Positions 1-7,131 of a stretch of 34,439 nucleotides of DNA are shown here, piece after piece (the first letter of the stretch is position 1; each line of letters begins with the position of its first letter). The position numbers and the translations under genes were made by a program. Source of the stretch: Treponema sp. (GTDB taxonomy: Bacteria > Spirochaetota > Spirochaetia > Treponematales > Breznakiellaceae); the NCBI GenBank assembly GCA_031266775.1, contig JAISAQ010000067.1, forward strand, positions 1-34,439, written 5' to 3'. Under the pieces are notes generated by a model. The model was not told the origin of the DNA. It saw nothing but the letters and a program-made list of their open reading frames with translations, and made no database searches.

Positions 1-87
1 GCGGAAGAAACGGAAGAGGCGGCCCGCGAAGAATTCGCGGCGGAGCTTGAACCCGTTGAGGAGGAATTCGCGGCAATAACTTTCTGA
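1..87 (+). CDS. C-terminal end of an acidic protein (partial)
   Basis: The frame is open from the first base of the window and ends at TGA 85-87. It encodes 28 residues, mostly Glu and Ala, with two similar blocks (EEFAAELEP and EEEFAAITF). The start lies upstream of the window, so neither domain nor function can be read. The dispersed repeat begins directly after the stop, and the gene converges on the minus-strand gene that ends at 226. The codon choice (GCG, GAA, CTT, GTT) is like that of neighbouring genes, so it is probably a genuine gene tail. Confidence 0.5.
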   Translation, partial: AEETEEAAREEFAAELEPVEEEFAAITF

Positions 88-229
88 ACCACAACGAACC
101 TTTGGTTCGCCCTCACGGACAAACACGGACTTTTAGTTTCAAATGTATAGGGAACCTCTGGAAACCCCGGTTGGATTTTTAGAGGTTCCTTATATTTTGT
201 CCGTATTGGTCCGTGTCGTCCGGTTTCAG
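86..229 (+). repeat. Dispersed inverted-end repeat, copy 1 (interrupted)
   Basis: This matches the sequences at 4177-4312, 23754-23887 and 28301-28450: an AACCACAACGAACC end, a GGTTCGCCCTCACGGAC block, a TTTCAAAT..TATATTTTGTCCG centre and repeated GGTCCGTGT units. It has the same orientation as copy 3 and the opposite one to copies 2 and 4. The right end is shorter than in the others and abuts the stop codon of the minus-strand reading frame at 226. The centre is split by a 41-bp hairpin insert at 150-190. Confidence 0.8.
150..190. repeat. 41-bp hairpin insert nested in repeat copy 1
   Basis: The segment begins GGGAACCTCT and ends AGAGGTTCCT, so its ends form an inverted repeat. TATA flanks it on both sides (146-149 and 191-194). 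The other three repeat copies have TATA once at the same place, as in CAAATATATATTTTG. This is the pattern expected from insertion with a 4-bp target duplication. A related hairpin lies at 23961-23993. Confidence 0.6.
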
Positions 230-438
230 ACCGTCCCCTTTTCTCCGGCCCTTTCCTGGTTCAGTACCGAATCAACAAGATCCCCGAATTCCGGATCGAA
301 ATTTTCAGGCGCCATATGAAAGCTGAATACATCCTGGCCGATGTAGTGAACGCCGTTCCTTTCTTCGATGGCGTCGCCCTCATATACGCCGAGCATTTCC
401 GGCTCGGCAGTTTCTTCAATCAGGAAGGGACGGTACAT
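226..438 (-). CDS. Alternative C-terminal frame of the 473-2842 gene, or a small separate ORF
   Basis: From ATG 438 this gives 70 residues containing GLPLMYRPFLIEETAEPE, NGVHYIGQDVFSFHM and PEFGDLVDSVLNQ. It is acidic and looks like a folded protein. There is no ribosome binding site before ATG 438, and the frame is open and gene-like in codon use further upstream, back to the A10 run at 524-533. That is where the larger gene on the same strand leaves this frame. With nine instead of ten A residues the two join into one 871-residue protein ending here. It may therefore be a slippage-dependent C-terminal domain, a domain cut off by a frameshift or sequencing error, or a separate gene. I favour the first two. 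Function unknown. Confidence 0.5.
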   Translation of the reverse strand: MYRPFLIEETAEPEMLGVYEGDAIEERNGVHYIGQDVFSFHMAPENFDPEFGDLVDSVLNQERAGEKGTV

Positions 439-472
439 AAGGGGCAGCCCGGAAAGGCCGTTGAAAGGTTCG

Positions 473-2842
473 TCAGGCTTTTTTTCGGGGTTTTCTTTTG
501 CCGTTCCCCCGGGATTTAGCGGATTTTTTTTTTGCTGGAAGGGATGACTCCGTTTCCATATCTTCGGCGCTGTTTTCCTGTACTTCCGTTTTGGCTTCGG
601 CGTTCTCTGTCTTAACGGGACTATCCCCCGCATTACCGGGGTCCCCTTCGCCGTTTTCCGGAGGCGCTTCCGGGTCCAGTATTTCTACGGGGATGTCCCC
701 CTTGTCCTCCGTATCTTCGGAGTTTTCGACTGAAATATTGGAAAGCATGGTCACAAAGGGAGACACGACATCAAGACTTTCGGCGGCGGTATTCACGCCC
801 TCATCATCGGATCCGGAGGAGGGGCTGAATTCTATCTCGCTGGCTATACGGGCAAGGACATTCGGGTTGCCGGGACTTTCGCCTGAAATTTCCCCGGCCG
901 GCCCTGCATTATCTTCCTCAAGCTCTTCAAGTTCCTCAAGTTCCTCGAGCTCTTCAGGTTCCCCGGCGCCGGCGGCGGGACCGGCGCCTGTGCCCGTGTC
1001 TACATCTTCATCCACCAGTTCAAGACCGCTGGTTTCGATTATATAAGGAATATCGTCGTCCCCAAAGGCAAGTTTAACATTGTGCTGCCTGTTCTTTTCG
1101 GCGGCGGCCAAAAGTCCGCTTGAAGCCATGTCCCCGGCAGCCGCGGCATTGGCTTCTTCCGTTTTTGTTTCCCGGCCCGGCTCCTCTTCAACGGCTTCGG
1201 CCGGCTCGGCTTCTTCAAGGGGCTCCGCTTCGTCGAGCTCTTCAACGGCTTCCGCTTCCTCAAGGGGTTCCGCCTCGCCGAGCTCTTCAACGGCTTCGGC
1301 GGGTTCCGCCTCTTCAAGGGGTTCCGCTTCGTCGAGCTCTTCAACAGCTTCCGCTTCTTCAAGGGGCTCCGCCTCGCCGAGCTCTTCAACGGCTTCGGCC
1401 GGCTCGGCTTCTTCAAGCGTTTCAATGTCTTCAACCGGTCCGGCTTCTGTGTCCTCGGCGGTTTCCGCGGAAACAGGCAGGGGAACTTCTCCGGTCCGGG
1501 CCGCGGGAGACGCGGCAAGGGCGGGCGCGGAAGCAAGTATACGGTTCAGAATAGTCTGAAGCTTTTCTTCGTCGATGCCCGAAGACGCCGAACGCTGCCT
1601 GCCTATGACGGATAATAGTTCATCCCATGATTTATTGATAAGGGCGTCAATGTTTTCATCGAATCTTCTTCCCTTTCCGGCTGTTATACCCCGTTTGACT
1701 TCGGCACGGACATCTTCCCGGCGCTGTTCAAGTTCACGTGTCCAGCGGTTCCAGTCTACTTCTCCCTTCCGGTCGTAATACTGTTCAATAATGGAGATCT
1801 GCAGATCCTTAAGACGGCTTTGCACCACCGTCATGGGGTCCTGCCTGAGGTTGAAGAAAAGAAAAATTGCCAGATAAATGGTCAGAAAAAACGAGACCAA
1901 GAGGATCACCTTCATGTTTTGGGGGAAGGTGAACAGATCTTCACTGACAAGGCGGCCCACAAAAATGCCCAGGCTGGTTTTGGCGGAAATCAACGCAAGG
2001 GTAACGCCTGAATCGGCGGAATCAAGAGGCGTAAGCGCAAGAATGCCGTCCGTCCATATCGAAGAAACCATGGACAGTACCGCCGCCCGTTTCGAACCGG
2101 GAATCCCTGTCAATATTCCCTGGGGATTCGAAAGGATAACGACATCTTCACCTATCCGTATTCTTCCCTCGCCGACAAGATGTTCCGCTATCGTGCGTAC
2201 CGAAAGGGTAAAAAGGGCGGTGCCCCGGTATACGTCAAAAGAATCGTAAAACGGAAAGGCAAAGACAATACAATCTCCGGTTTCATCCAGGATGATCCGG
2301 GGATCGCCGCGATCCTGAACCGCTACTTCACCATAGGGGATGCTCCGGCCGTCTTCGTTGTAGTTGCCGAAGGCCATGGAAAGCAGATCCTGACGGAATA
2401 TATCCTGCGGCAGGGTTGAAAAATGAATGCGCGTTCCGCCCAGATCGACAAATTGTACCGAACGGAGCCCCGCCAGGTTTTCCTGCAGTACGCCGTAAAG
2501 CCTTGTCCGCTCAAAAATATCCTCCGCGCTTTGATTGGGAAGAAAACTGCGGCGCACGGCCGTTTCATCAAGGGTGCTTTCAAAACGGGTACGAAGTTCC
2601 TCAAGAAAGGTCTCTATTTTTTCGGCATCCCCTTCCACTTCGCGGCTGAGGGATCTGATGATGGAAGGATTATAAAAACGGGTTTCGACCACATCAAACA
2701 GCCCGGTATATGCCAGTACAGCAAAGCCGGCAAAGAGAAAAACAGCGATAAGAAGGCTCAAGGCCGCTTTCTGGGATACAGTCACTGCATATTTCCTGTC
2801 AAATCCTTTATTACTATCGGCATTGCCGATTGTTTTCTTCAC
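473..2842 (-). CDS. Two-TM membrane protein with extracytoplasmic sensor-like domain and acidic repetitive tail
   Basis: 789 residues as read. The N-terminus is short and cytoplasmic, with TM1 at about residues 25-47. A roughly 260-residue extracytoplasmic region follows, then TM2 at about 312-334. It resembles a Cache-type sensor in layout, but I do not recognise a named family. The cytoplasmic part is helical to about residue 440, then becomes a long Glu/Ala/Pro tail with a 33-residue tandem repeat (built from EPLEEAEAVEELDEA and EPAEAVEELGEA units) and an EELEELEELEELEED run. The last residues are Lys/Arg-rich. The start used is GTG 2842, which has no Shine-Dalgarno. GTG 2782, ten bases after an AGGA, is a possible alternative and would begin just before TM1. 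No kinase, cyclase or methyl-accepting domain is seen, so an output role is not evident; a scaffold role is only a guess. It is divergent from hflX. See the A10 finding for the C-terminus. Confidence 0.75.
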   Translation of the reverse strand: MKKTIGNADSNKGFDRKYAVTVSQKAALSLLIAVFLFAGFAVLAYTGLFDVVETRFYNPSIIRSLSREVEGDAEKIETFLEELRTRFESTLDETAVRRSFLPNQSAEDIFERTRLYGVLQENLAGLRSVQFVDLGGTRIHFSTLPQDIFRQDLLSMAFGNYNEDGRSIPYGEVAVQDRGDPRIILDETGDCIVFAFPFYDSFDVYRGTALFTLSVRTIAEHLVGEGRIRIGEDVVILSNPQGILTGIPGSKRAAVLSMVSSIWTDGILALTPLDSADSGVTLALISAKTSLGIFVGRLVSEDLFTFPQNMKVILLVSFFLTIYLAIFLFFNLRQDPMTVVQSRLKDLQISIIEQYYDRKGEVDWNRWTRELEQRREDVRAEVKRGITAGKGRRFDENIDALINKSWDELLSVIGRQRSASSGIDEEKLQTILNRILASAPALAASPAARTGEVPLPVSAETAEDTEAGPVEDIETLEEAEPAEAVEELGEAEPLEEAEAVEELDEAEPLEEAEPAEAVEELGEAEPLEEAEAVEELDEAEPLEEAEPAEAVEEEPGRETKTEEANAAAAGDMASSGLLAAAEKNRQHNVKLAFGDDDIPYIIETSGLELVDEDVDTGTGAGPAAGAGEPEELEELEELEELEEDNAGPAGEISGESPGNPNVLARIASEIEFSPSSGSDDEGVNTAAESLDVVSPFVTMLSNISVENSEDTEDKGDIPVEILDPEAPPENGEGDPGNAGDSPVKTENAEAKTEVQENSAEDMETESSLPAKKKSAKSRGNGKRKPRKKA
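524..533 (-). repeat. A10 homopolymer (slippage site) at the 3' end of the sensor-like gene
   Basis: Ten T on the plus strand, reading GCA AAA AAA AAA TCC in the gene. Loss of one A would join the reading frame to the one that ends at 226 and add 99 residues in place of the basic 17-residue tail. Confidence 0.7.
1186..1419 (-). repeat. Tandem coding repeat, 99-bp unit
   Basis: Two complete units and a partial third encode the 33-residue Glu/Ala/Pro repeat in the cytoplasmic tail of the sensor-like protein. Each unit contains two near-identical half-units. Nucleotide identity between units is high, so unequal recombination could change the tail length. On the opposite strand the repeat creates Ser-rich open frames that should not be read as genes. 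Confidence 0.8.
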
Positions 2843-2870
2843 TAAAGTATAGCAAAGAGTCTACCCGAAA

Positions 2871-2894
2871 ACCATAGTATTATGGTATAACCAT
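2871..2894. promoter_or_regulatory. Three alternating ACCAT/ATGGT half-sites between divergent genes
   Basis: ACCAT (2871-2875), ATGGT (2882-2886) and ACCAT (2890-2894) make two overlapping inverted repeats in the 62-bp space between the sensor-like gene and hflX. A TATACT hexamer for the minus-strand gene lies nearby (2846-2851 on the plus strand). It could be an operator. The arms are only 5 bp, so the support is modest. Confidence 0.3.
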
Positions 2895-2904
2895 TGTATT
2901 CTTT

Positions 2905-4170
2905 ATGGGTGATAAACGGCCGGCGGCCTTTTTGACGGGCATTGCGGATCAAAAAACTCCAAAAGCGGAAGCGGAATCTCTTCTTGATGAACTGGCGGCC
3001 CTTGCCCGCACGCTGGACATTGAAGTTGCCGGCCGGGAACTGGTTACCGCAAGGGAGCGGCATCCAAAATTCGGCATGGGTACGGGAAAAGCCGCCGAAT
3101 TGGCGGAAAAAGCCCTGGCGATTGGCGCGGACTGCCTTATTTTCGACTGGGACCCGAGCCCTTCGCAGCAGCGGAACTGGGAGGAGCTTGCGGGCATTCC
3201 CGTTGTGGACCGCCAGGAATTGATCATACGGATCTTTGCCGAACGGGCGCTTACCAGGGAGGCGGAACTTCAGGTGCGCCTTGCGGAACTTTCCTACCGC
3301 CTTCCCCGGCTGGCCCACAAGTACATCGATCTTTCCCGGCAGCGGGGCGGGCGTTACGGAACACGCGGAACCGGGGAAACGCGGCTTGAAACGGACCGCC
3401 GTTTTCTGGAACAGCGCATACACAGCCTGGAAAAGGAAATTGAGGCGGTCCGGAAGCAAAGGCAGGTTCAGAGGAGACAGCGGGAACGGCAGGGAATACC
3501 GGTCTGCGCTGTCGTGGGGTACACCAACGCGGGAAAATCCACTCTTTTTAACGCCCTTACCGGTTCCAGCGTCGCGGCGGAGGACAAGCTCTTTGTCACC
3601 CTGGACGCGGCCAGCCGCCGTTTTGAACCGGCCCGCGGCCGTCCTGTGCTCATGGTGGATACCGTGGGCCTTATCCGGCGTCTTCCCCACGCCCTTGTTA
3701 ACGCCTTCCGGGCAACATTGGAAGAGGCGTCTCTTGCCGATCTTTTAATCCACGTTATTGACGCCTCCGATCCTGAGGCAGGGAATTTTTGCCGTACAAC
3801 GCTCCGGGTACTTGACGAGCAGGGCGCGGGCGGCATTCCCGTAATTACGGTACTGAACAAAACGGACCGCGCCGGAACGGCGGAAGATCTTGCGGCCCTT
3901 CTTAAGCAGTTTCCCGGAAGCATCGCCGTTTCGGCGCTGAAAAAGACGGGCCTTGATGAATTGGCCGCCCGTATAGACCAGGCGTTTCTGGGCACGGTTC
4001 TGCGTTTCCGCTTTCCCCCCGGCCGGACGGATCTGGTTTCGCTTCTGTACCGCAGCGGCAGCGTTATTTCCGAAAAATACGGGGAAGAGTATATAGAAAT
4101 CGAGGCCCGCGCCGGCGGGCGCACGGCGGGAATGCTCAAGGAATACGAGGTTCCCGCCCCGCCCGGATAA
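2905..4170 (+). CDS. hflX: GTPase HflX
   Basis: 421 residues, normal for the family. The N-terminal HflX domain covers residues 1-190 and ends in the signature Gly/Arg block (GGRYGTRGTGETRLETDRR, 148-166) followed by a coiled coil. The G domain follows: G1 GYTNAGKS 205-212, switch DTVG 252-255, NKTD 318-321. HflX is a ribosome-associated GTPase that splits stalled 70S ribosomes under stress. The start is ATG 2905. No Shine-Dalgarno is visible, and an AT-rich stretch runs straight into the start, so the mRNA may have a very short leader. It is divergent from the sensor-like gene. The dispersed repeat copy 2 follows 6 bases after the stop, so it is probably a single-gene transcript. Confidence 0.96.
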   Translation: MGDKRPAAFLTGIADQKTPKAEAESLLDELAALARTLDIEVAGRELVTARERHPKFGMGTGKAAELAEKALAIGADCLIFDWDPSPSQQRNWEELAGIPVVDRQELIIRIFAERALTREAELQVRLAELSYRLPRLAHKYIDLSRQRGGRYGTRGTGETRLETDRRFLEQRIHSLEKEIEAVRKQRQVQRRQRERQGIPVCAVVGYTNAGKSTLFNALTGSSVAAEDKLFVTLDAASRRFEPARGRPVLMVDTVGLIRRLPHALVNAFRATLEEASLADLLIHVIDASDPEAGNFCRTTLRVLDEQGAGGIPVITVLNKTDRAGTAEDLAALLKQFPGSIAVSALKKTGLDELAARIDQAFLGTVLRFRFPPGRTDLVSLLYRSGSVISEKYGEEYIEIEARAGGRTAGMLKEYEVPAPPG

Positions 4171-4176
4171 ACGGCC

Positions 4177-4312
4177 CGGTAATTCCGAATTCAAAAAACC
4201 ACAGACAGACACAGACCAACACGGACAAAATATAAATTTGAAACTAAAAGCCCGGTTCTGTCCGTTCTGTCCGTGAGGGCGAACCGGAGGTTCGTTGTGG
4301 TTAAATTCGGAT
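4177..4312 (-). repeat. Dispersed inverted-end repeat, copy 2
   Basis: Read on the minus strand, this has the same order of blocks as copies 1 and 3. The left end, GGTAATTCCGAATTCAA, and the right end, GTGGTTAAATTCGG, are imperfect inverted copies of each other. The CACAGACAGACACAGACC and GTCCGTGAGGGCGAACC blocks are shared with copy 4. It carries a GAACCGGAGGTTC hairpin near the right end. No open frame is supported. It fills most of the 195 bp between hflX and nadE. Confidence 0.85.
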
Positions 4313-4329
4313 TTGCCGTTGGCGGGCCG

Positions 4330-4365
4330 TTGCGCCTTCCACCGCCTCTGTGCTATTTTTGAGAC
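4330..4365 (+). promoter_or_regulatory. nadE promoter, leaderless type
   Basis: TTGCGC (4330-4335), an 18-bp spacer, then TATTTT (4354-4359), with six bases to the ATG. Transcription would start at or next to the start codon. No Shine-Dalgarno is present. The same geometry is seen for purL and for the ORFs at 23705, 27547 and 28251. Confidence 0.5.
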
Positions 4366-6099
4366 ATGAAAATTGCCCTGGCCCAGATCAACTCAACTAT
4401 AGGTGATTTTGCCGGCAACAGGCGGAAAATCGTGGAATTTACCCGGAAAGCGGCGGCGGAAGGGGCGGAACTGGTGCTTTTTCCCGAATTGTCGGTTTCA
4501 GGATACCCCCCCATGGATCTTCTGGATCAGGACCGTTTTGTCGAACTTAACATCGGCGCGGTCCGCATGCTTCAGAGGGAGCTGCCGCCGGATACGGCCG
4601 TCGGGGTTGGTTTTGTCAACCGCAGCCCCTATTCCCTGGGCAAGTCGCTGGTCAACGAATACGGGATCATCCTTGGAGGAAAACTGGCTTTTGAGCAGAT
4701 CAAGACGCTGCTTCCCACCTACGATGTTTTTGACGAGGCGCGGAATTTTGAGCCCGGCCGGGAATGTTCCGTTTTTGAATACCACGGGGAGCGGATAGGC
4801 ATTGCCGTCTGCGAGGATGTATGGCGCGAAACGGGGGCGCCCGGCACCAGTTATGTCCGCGATCCGGTGCGCGAGCTGATGGACAGGGGAATAAGCCTTC
4901 TCTGCGTTCCTTCCGCGTCTCCCTATGTAGCAGGAAAACTCAAGATCCGCCGGGCCCTGGCGGAGCGGATAAGCCTGCGCGGCGGCATTCCCCTTGTGTA
5001 TGTCAACGCCGTAGGCGCCAACGATCAGATTCTTTTTGACGGCCGTTCCTTTGTCATTTCCCCGCTGCCCGAAGACGACGGGCCGGTCCGCGCATCCATG
5101 CCGCTTATGGCCGGGGCCTTTGAGGAAGACATCGCGTATTTTTCCACAGAAGATCCCGCCGGCCTTCCTGACGCGGATACTCTGGGCCGCCCTGACGGCG
5201 GGGAGGACTGCCCCTTCGGCGCGGGGCTTACCCGTTATGAGCTTGATGTTCTTGAAGACGCCCTTGTTATGGGGATACGGGATTACATGAAAAAATGCGG
5301 CTTTGCCCGCGCGCACCTCGGACTTTCGGGGGGAATAGACTCCGCGCTGGTGGCCTACCTGGGGGTAAAGGCCGCGGGCCGGGAAAACATCACCTGTTTC
5401 AGCATGCCTTCCCGTTTTTCTTCCCGGGGATCAAAGGACGACGCCGCGGAACTCGCGGCCAATCTGGGCTGCCGTTACGAGGTCCTTCCTATAGAACCCG
5501 TATTTGAAAGTTTTCTTGCCGCCCTTGAAGGGGTTTTTGAAAAGCGGCCCTTTGACATAGCCGAAGAAAACCTCCAGGCGAGGATCAGGGGAACGCTGCT
5601 GATGGCCTACTCCAATAAATTCAATTCCATGCTGCTGACCACGGGAAACAAGAGCGAGATGGCCATGGGCTACTGTACATTGTACGGGGACATGAACGGC
5701 GCGCTTGGCCCCATAGGCGACATCTTCAAGACCGAGGTCTTTGCGCTGTCACGGCGCATCAATGAGCGGGCGGCGGAACAAGGCGGCGGGCCTGTTATTC
5801 CGCAGGCGATCATAGACAAGCCCCCGTCGGCGGAACTCAGGCCCGATCAAAAAGACGAAGACAGCCTTCCCCCTTACGCCGTGCTGGATGAAATCCTCCG
5901 GCTTTACCTTTATGAAAACCTTTCCAGGGATGAAATTGCCGCCCGAGGCCGGGACGGGGAGCTTGCCGGACGCATCATCACAACCGCCGCCCGCGCCGAA
6001 TTCAAGCGCCGTCAGGCGCCGCCTGTCCTTAAAGTTTCACCCCGCGCCTTCGGCATGGGAAGGCGCATGCCCATAGCGCGGGTGGTGTACGAGAGCTGA
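4366..6099 (+). CDS. nadE: Glutamine-dependent NAD+ synthetase
   Basis: 577 residues, two domains. Residues 1-260 are a nitrilase-type glutaminase with the expected Glu-Lys-Cys triad: E41 (in FPELSVSGYPP), K113 (in QIKTLLPTYDVFDE) and C149 (in AVCEDVW). Residues 285-577 are the ATP-dependent synthetase, with P-loop SGGIDS 321-326 and TTGNKSEMAMGY further on. It converts deamido-NAD+ to NAD+ in the cytosol using glutamine as the ammonia source. The length is slightly above the usual 540-550 residues of the bacterial short form. The start is ATG 4366, preceded by a leaderless-type promoter. An AT-rich cassette-like gene follows, so nadE is probably the last gene of its transcript. Confidence 0.97.
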   Translation: MKIALAQINSTIGDFAGNRRKIVEFTRKAAAEGAELVLFPELSVSGYPPMDLLDQDRFVELNIGAVRMLQRELPPDTAVGVGFVNRSPYSLGKSLVNEYGIILGGKLAFEQIKTLLPTYDVFDEARNFEPGRECSVFEYHGERIGIAVCEDVWRETGAPGTSYVRDPVRELMDRGISLLCVPSASPYVAGKLKIRRALAERISLRGGIPLVYVNAVGANDQILFDGRSFVISPLPEDDGPVRASMPLMAGAFEEDIAYFSTEDPAGLPDADTLGRPDGGEDCPFGAGLTRYELDVLEDALVMGIRDYMKKCGFARAHLGLSGGIDSALVAYLGVKAAGRENITCFSMPSRFSSRGSKDDAAELAANLGCRYEVLPIEPVFESFLAALEGVFEKRPFDIAEENLQARIRGTLLMAYSNKFNSMLLTTGNKSEMAMGYCTLYGDMNGALGPIGDIFKTEVFALSRRINERAAEQGGGPVIPQAIIDKPPSAELRPDQKDEDSLPPYAVLDEILRLYLYENLSRDEIAARGRDGELAGRIITTAARAEFKRRQAPPVLKVSPRAFGMGRRMPIARVVYES

Positions 6100-6136
6100 G
6101 CCGCCTGCCTGCCGGTACGGCGGCCTTCCCCAGGAG

Positions 6137-6185
6137 CCTGTTGCATTGGGGGTTTAAGCGCAAAGCGCAACAAACTGTTATGTGC
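6137..6185 (+). other. Left edge of cassette: attC-like end
   Basis: GTTATGTGC (6177-6185) is the exact reverse complement of GCACATAAC at 7039-7047 on the other side of the AT-rich gene. It resembles the R' core of an integron attC site (GTT followed by RRRY, with one mismatch). CCTGTTGC (6137-6144) and GCAACA (6167-6172) could pair as further arms. Only the 9-bp core is secure; a complete left attC site is not proven. Confidence 0.35.
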
Positions 6186-6241
6186 AAGTTTGCCTGAATG
6201 TTTTTGAATAAAGTGTTATATTGACACGTATACTGGACAAA

Positions 6242-7021
6242 ATGAAAAAACATTTATATCAATTTATACCAATAGGATTAATAATTTCTCACATTATCAT
6301 CACTATAATCCATATTATTTTTAACGTTGAGTACGACTCTCTTTTTGATTTTTTATTTGGATCAATTTTATTTATTTTATTCGTATTTTCAATACTAAAT
6401 ATTGTTATAATCATTTTGGCAAAGGGTAAAGGAAAATATTTAATTCATATTGGATTTGAAACATTGAGGTTTTGTATTTTACATGTCATTATGGCGTTAA
6501 TAATCAGCATGATTATTTGGAACAGGCGGGATAAAGTATTAATAGAAATTACAAATATTGAATACTTTAATTTTGCAACTGTTTTTAGTCATATTTTCAT
6601 CAATGCATTAATAATAAGTATCGTTATAATCCTGGCATTAAACATAAAGAAATCATTAAAAATAAATAAAAATATTTTTATGTTACTTTTTCCATTAAAA
6701 TATATCATTTTATTTATTTTTTTATTTTTTGCAGGAGGGTTTGAAACTTTGTGTGTGTGGAATCCGCTTATCGATACTGAATATTCTGATACATTTAATG
6801 TTTATAATATTGATAAAATAGAAAAAGGTATGACAGAAGAACATATAAGAGCAGTAATTGGCGAACCATTATATACAAATATAGACAAAGAGGGTATTAT
6901 GCATTTCACATATACCAATGACGGGAAATGCAATTTTGACGATTATGCATGGTTTGATCTTCAATTAGAATTTAAAGATAATATTTTAGTTAAGAAAATA
7001 AGCCGATGGAATCATGATTAA
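6242..7021 (+). CDS. AT-rich membrane protein with C-terminal SmpA/BamE-like segment
   Basis: 259 residues from ATG 6242; an in-frame TTG at 6221 would add seven. The base composition is strikingly AT-rich, with ATA, TTA and AAT codons, unlike every neighbour, which indicates recent transfer. The N-terminal 180 residues hold about five hydrophobic segments (near 8-30, 35-58, 68-90, 105-130 and 145-165). The C-terminal part, after WNPLIDTEYSD, contains IEKGMTEEHIRAVIGEP, which fits the SmpA/OmlA (BamE-like) signature of small beta-layered domains, then FTYTN and WFDLQLEFKD. The topology suggests an envelope protein, but the function is unknown. TATACT (6229-6234) lies seven bases before the ATG, with a poor -35, so the gene may carry its own promoter. 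Inverted attC-like sequences flank it. Confidence 0.75.
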   Translation: MKKHLYQFIPIGLIISHIIITIIHIIFNVEYDSLFDFLFGSILFILFVFSILNIVIIILAKGKGKYLIHIGFETLRFCILHVIMALIISMIIWNRRDKVLIEITNIEYFNFATVFSHIFINALIISIVIILALNIKKSLKINKNIFMLLFPLKYIILFIFLFFAGGFETLCVWNPLIDTEYSDTFNVYNIDKIEKGMTEEHIRAVIGEPLYTNIDKEGIMHFTYTNDGKCNFDDYAWFDLQLEFKDNILVKKISRWNHD

Positions 7022-7038
7022 TAAAACAATGTCCAACT

Positions 7039-7131
7039 GCACATAACAGGCCTGTTTACGCTTCGCCGCCCGTTGGGCCGCCAAAACTTTCTGATTGCTG
7101 CGTAAGCAGCATCCTCTAAACAGCCGGAACG
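7039..7131 (+). other. attC-like imperfect palindrome after the AT-rich gene
   Basis: It starts with GCACATAAC (7039-7047), an R''-like core. Then GGCCTGTTTA (7049-7058) pairs with TAAACAGCC (7117-7125), leaving one extra unpaired C, as attC stems have extrahelical bases. The region between contains further hairpins (GCTGCGTAAGCAGC). It ends in AACG next to the purL stop codon. Joining the final G to TTATGTGC from the left edge of the cassette recreates GTTATGTGC, the perfect complement of the first core, as expected for a circularised cassette. The total length of about 100 bases is within the attC range. No integrase gene is in the window. Confidence 0.45.

Noticed and set aside
498..1559. 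Ser-rich plus-strand frames opposite the acidic tail
   Set aside because: Poly-Ser and SSRGSASP repeats are the antisense reading of Glu/Ala repeats; there is no ribosome site.
3468..4139. Minus-strand frame opposite hflX
   Set aside because: Antisense of a certain gene, Arg/Ser-rich, without start signals.
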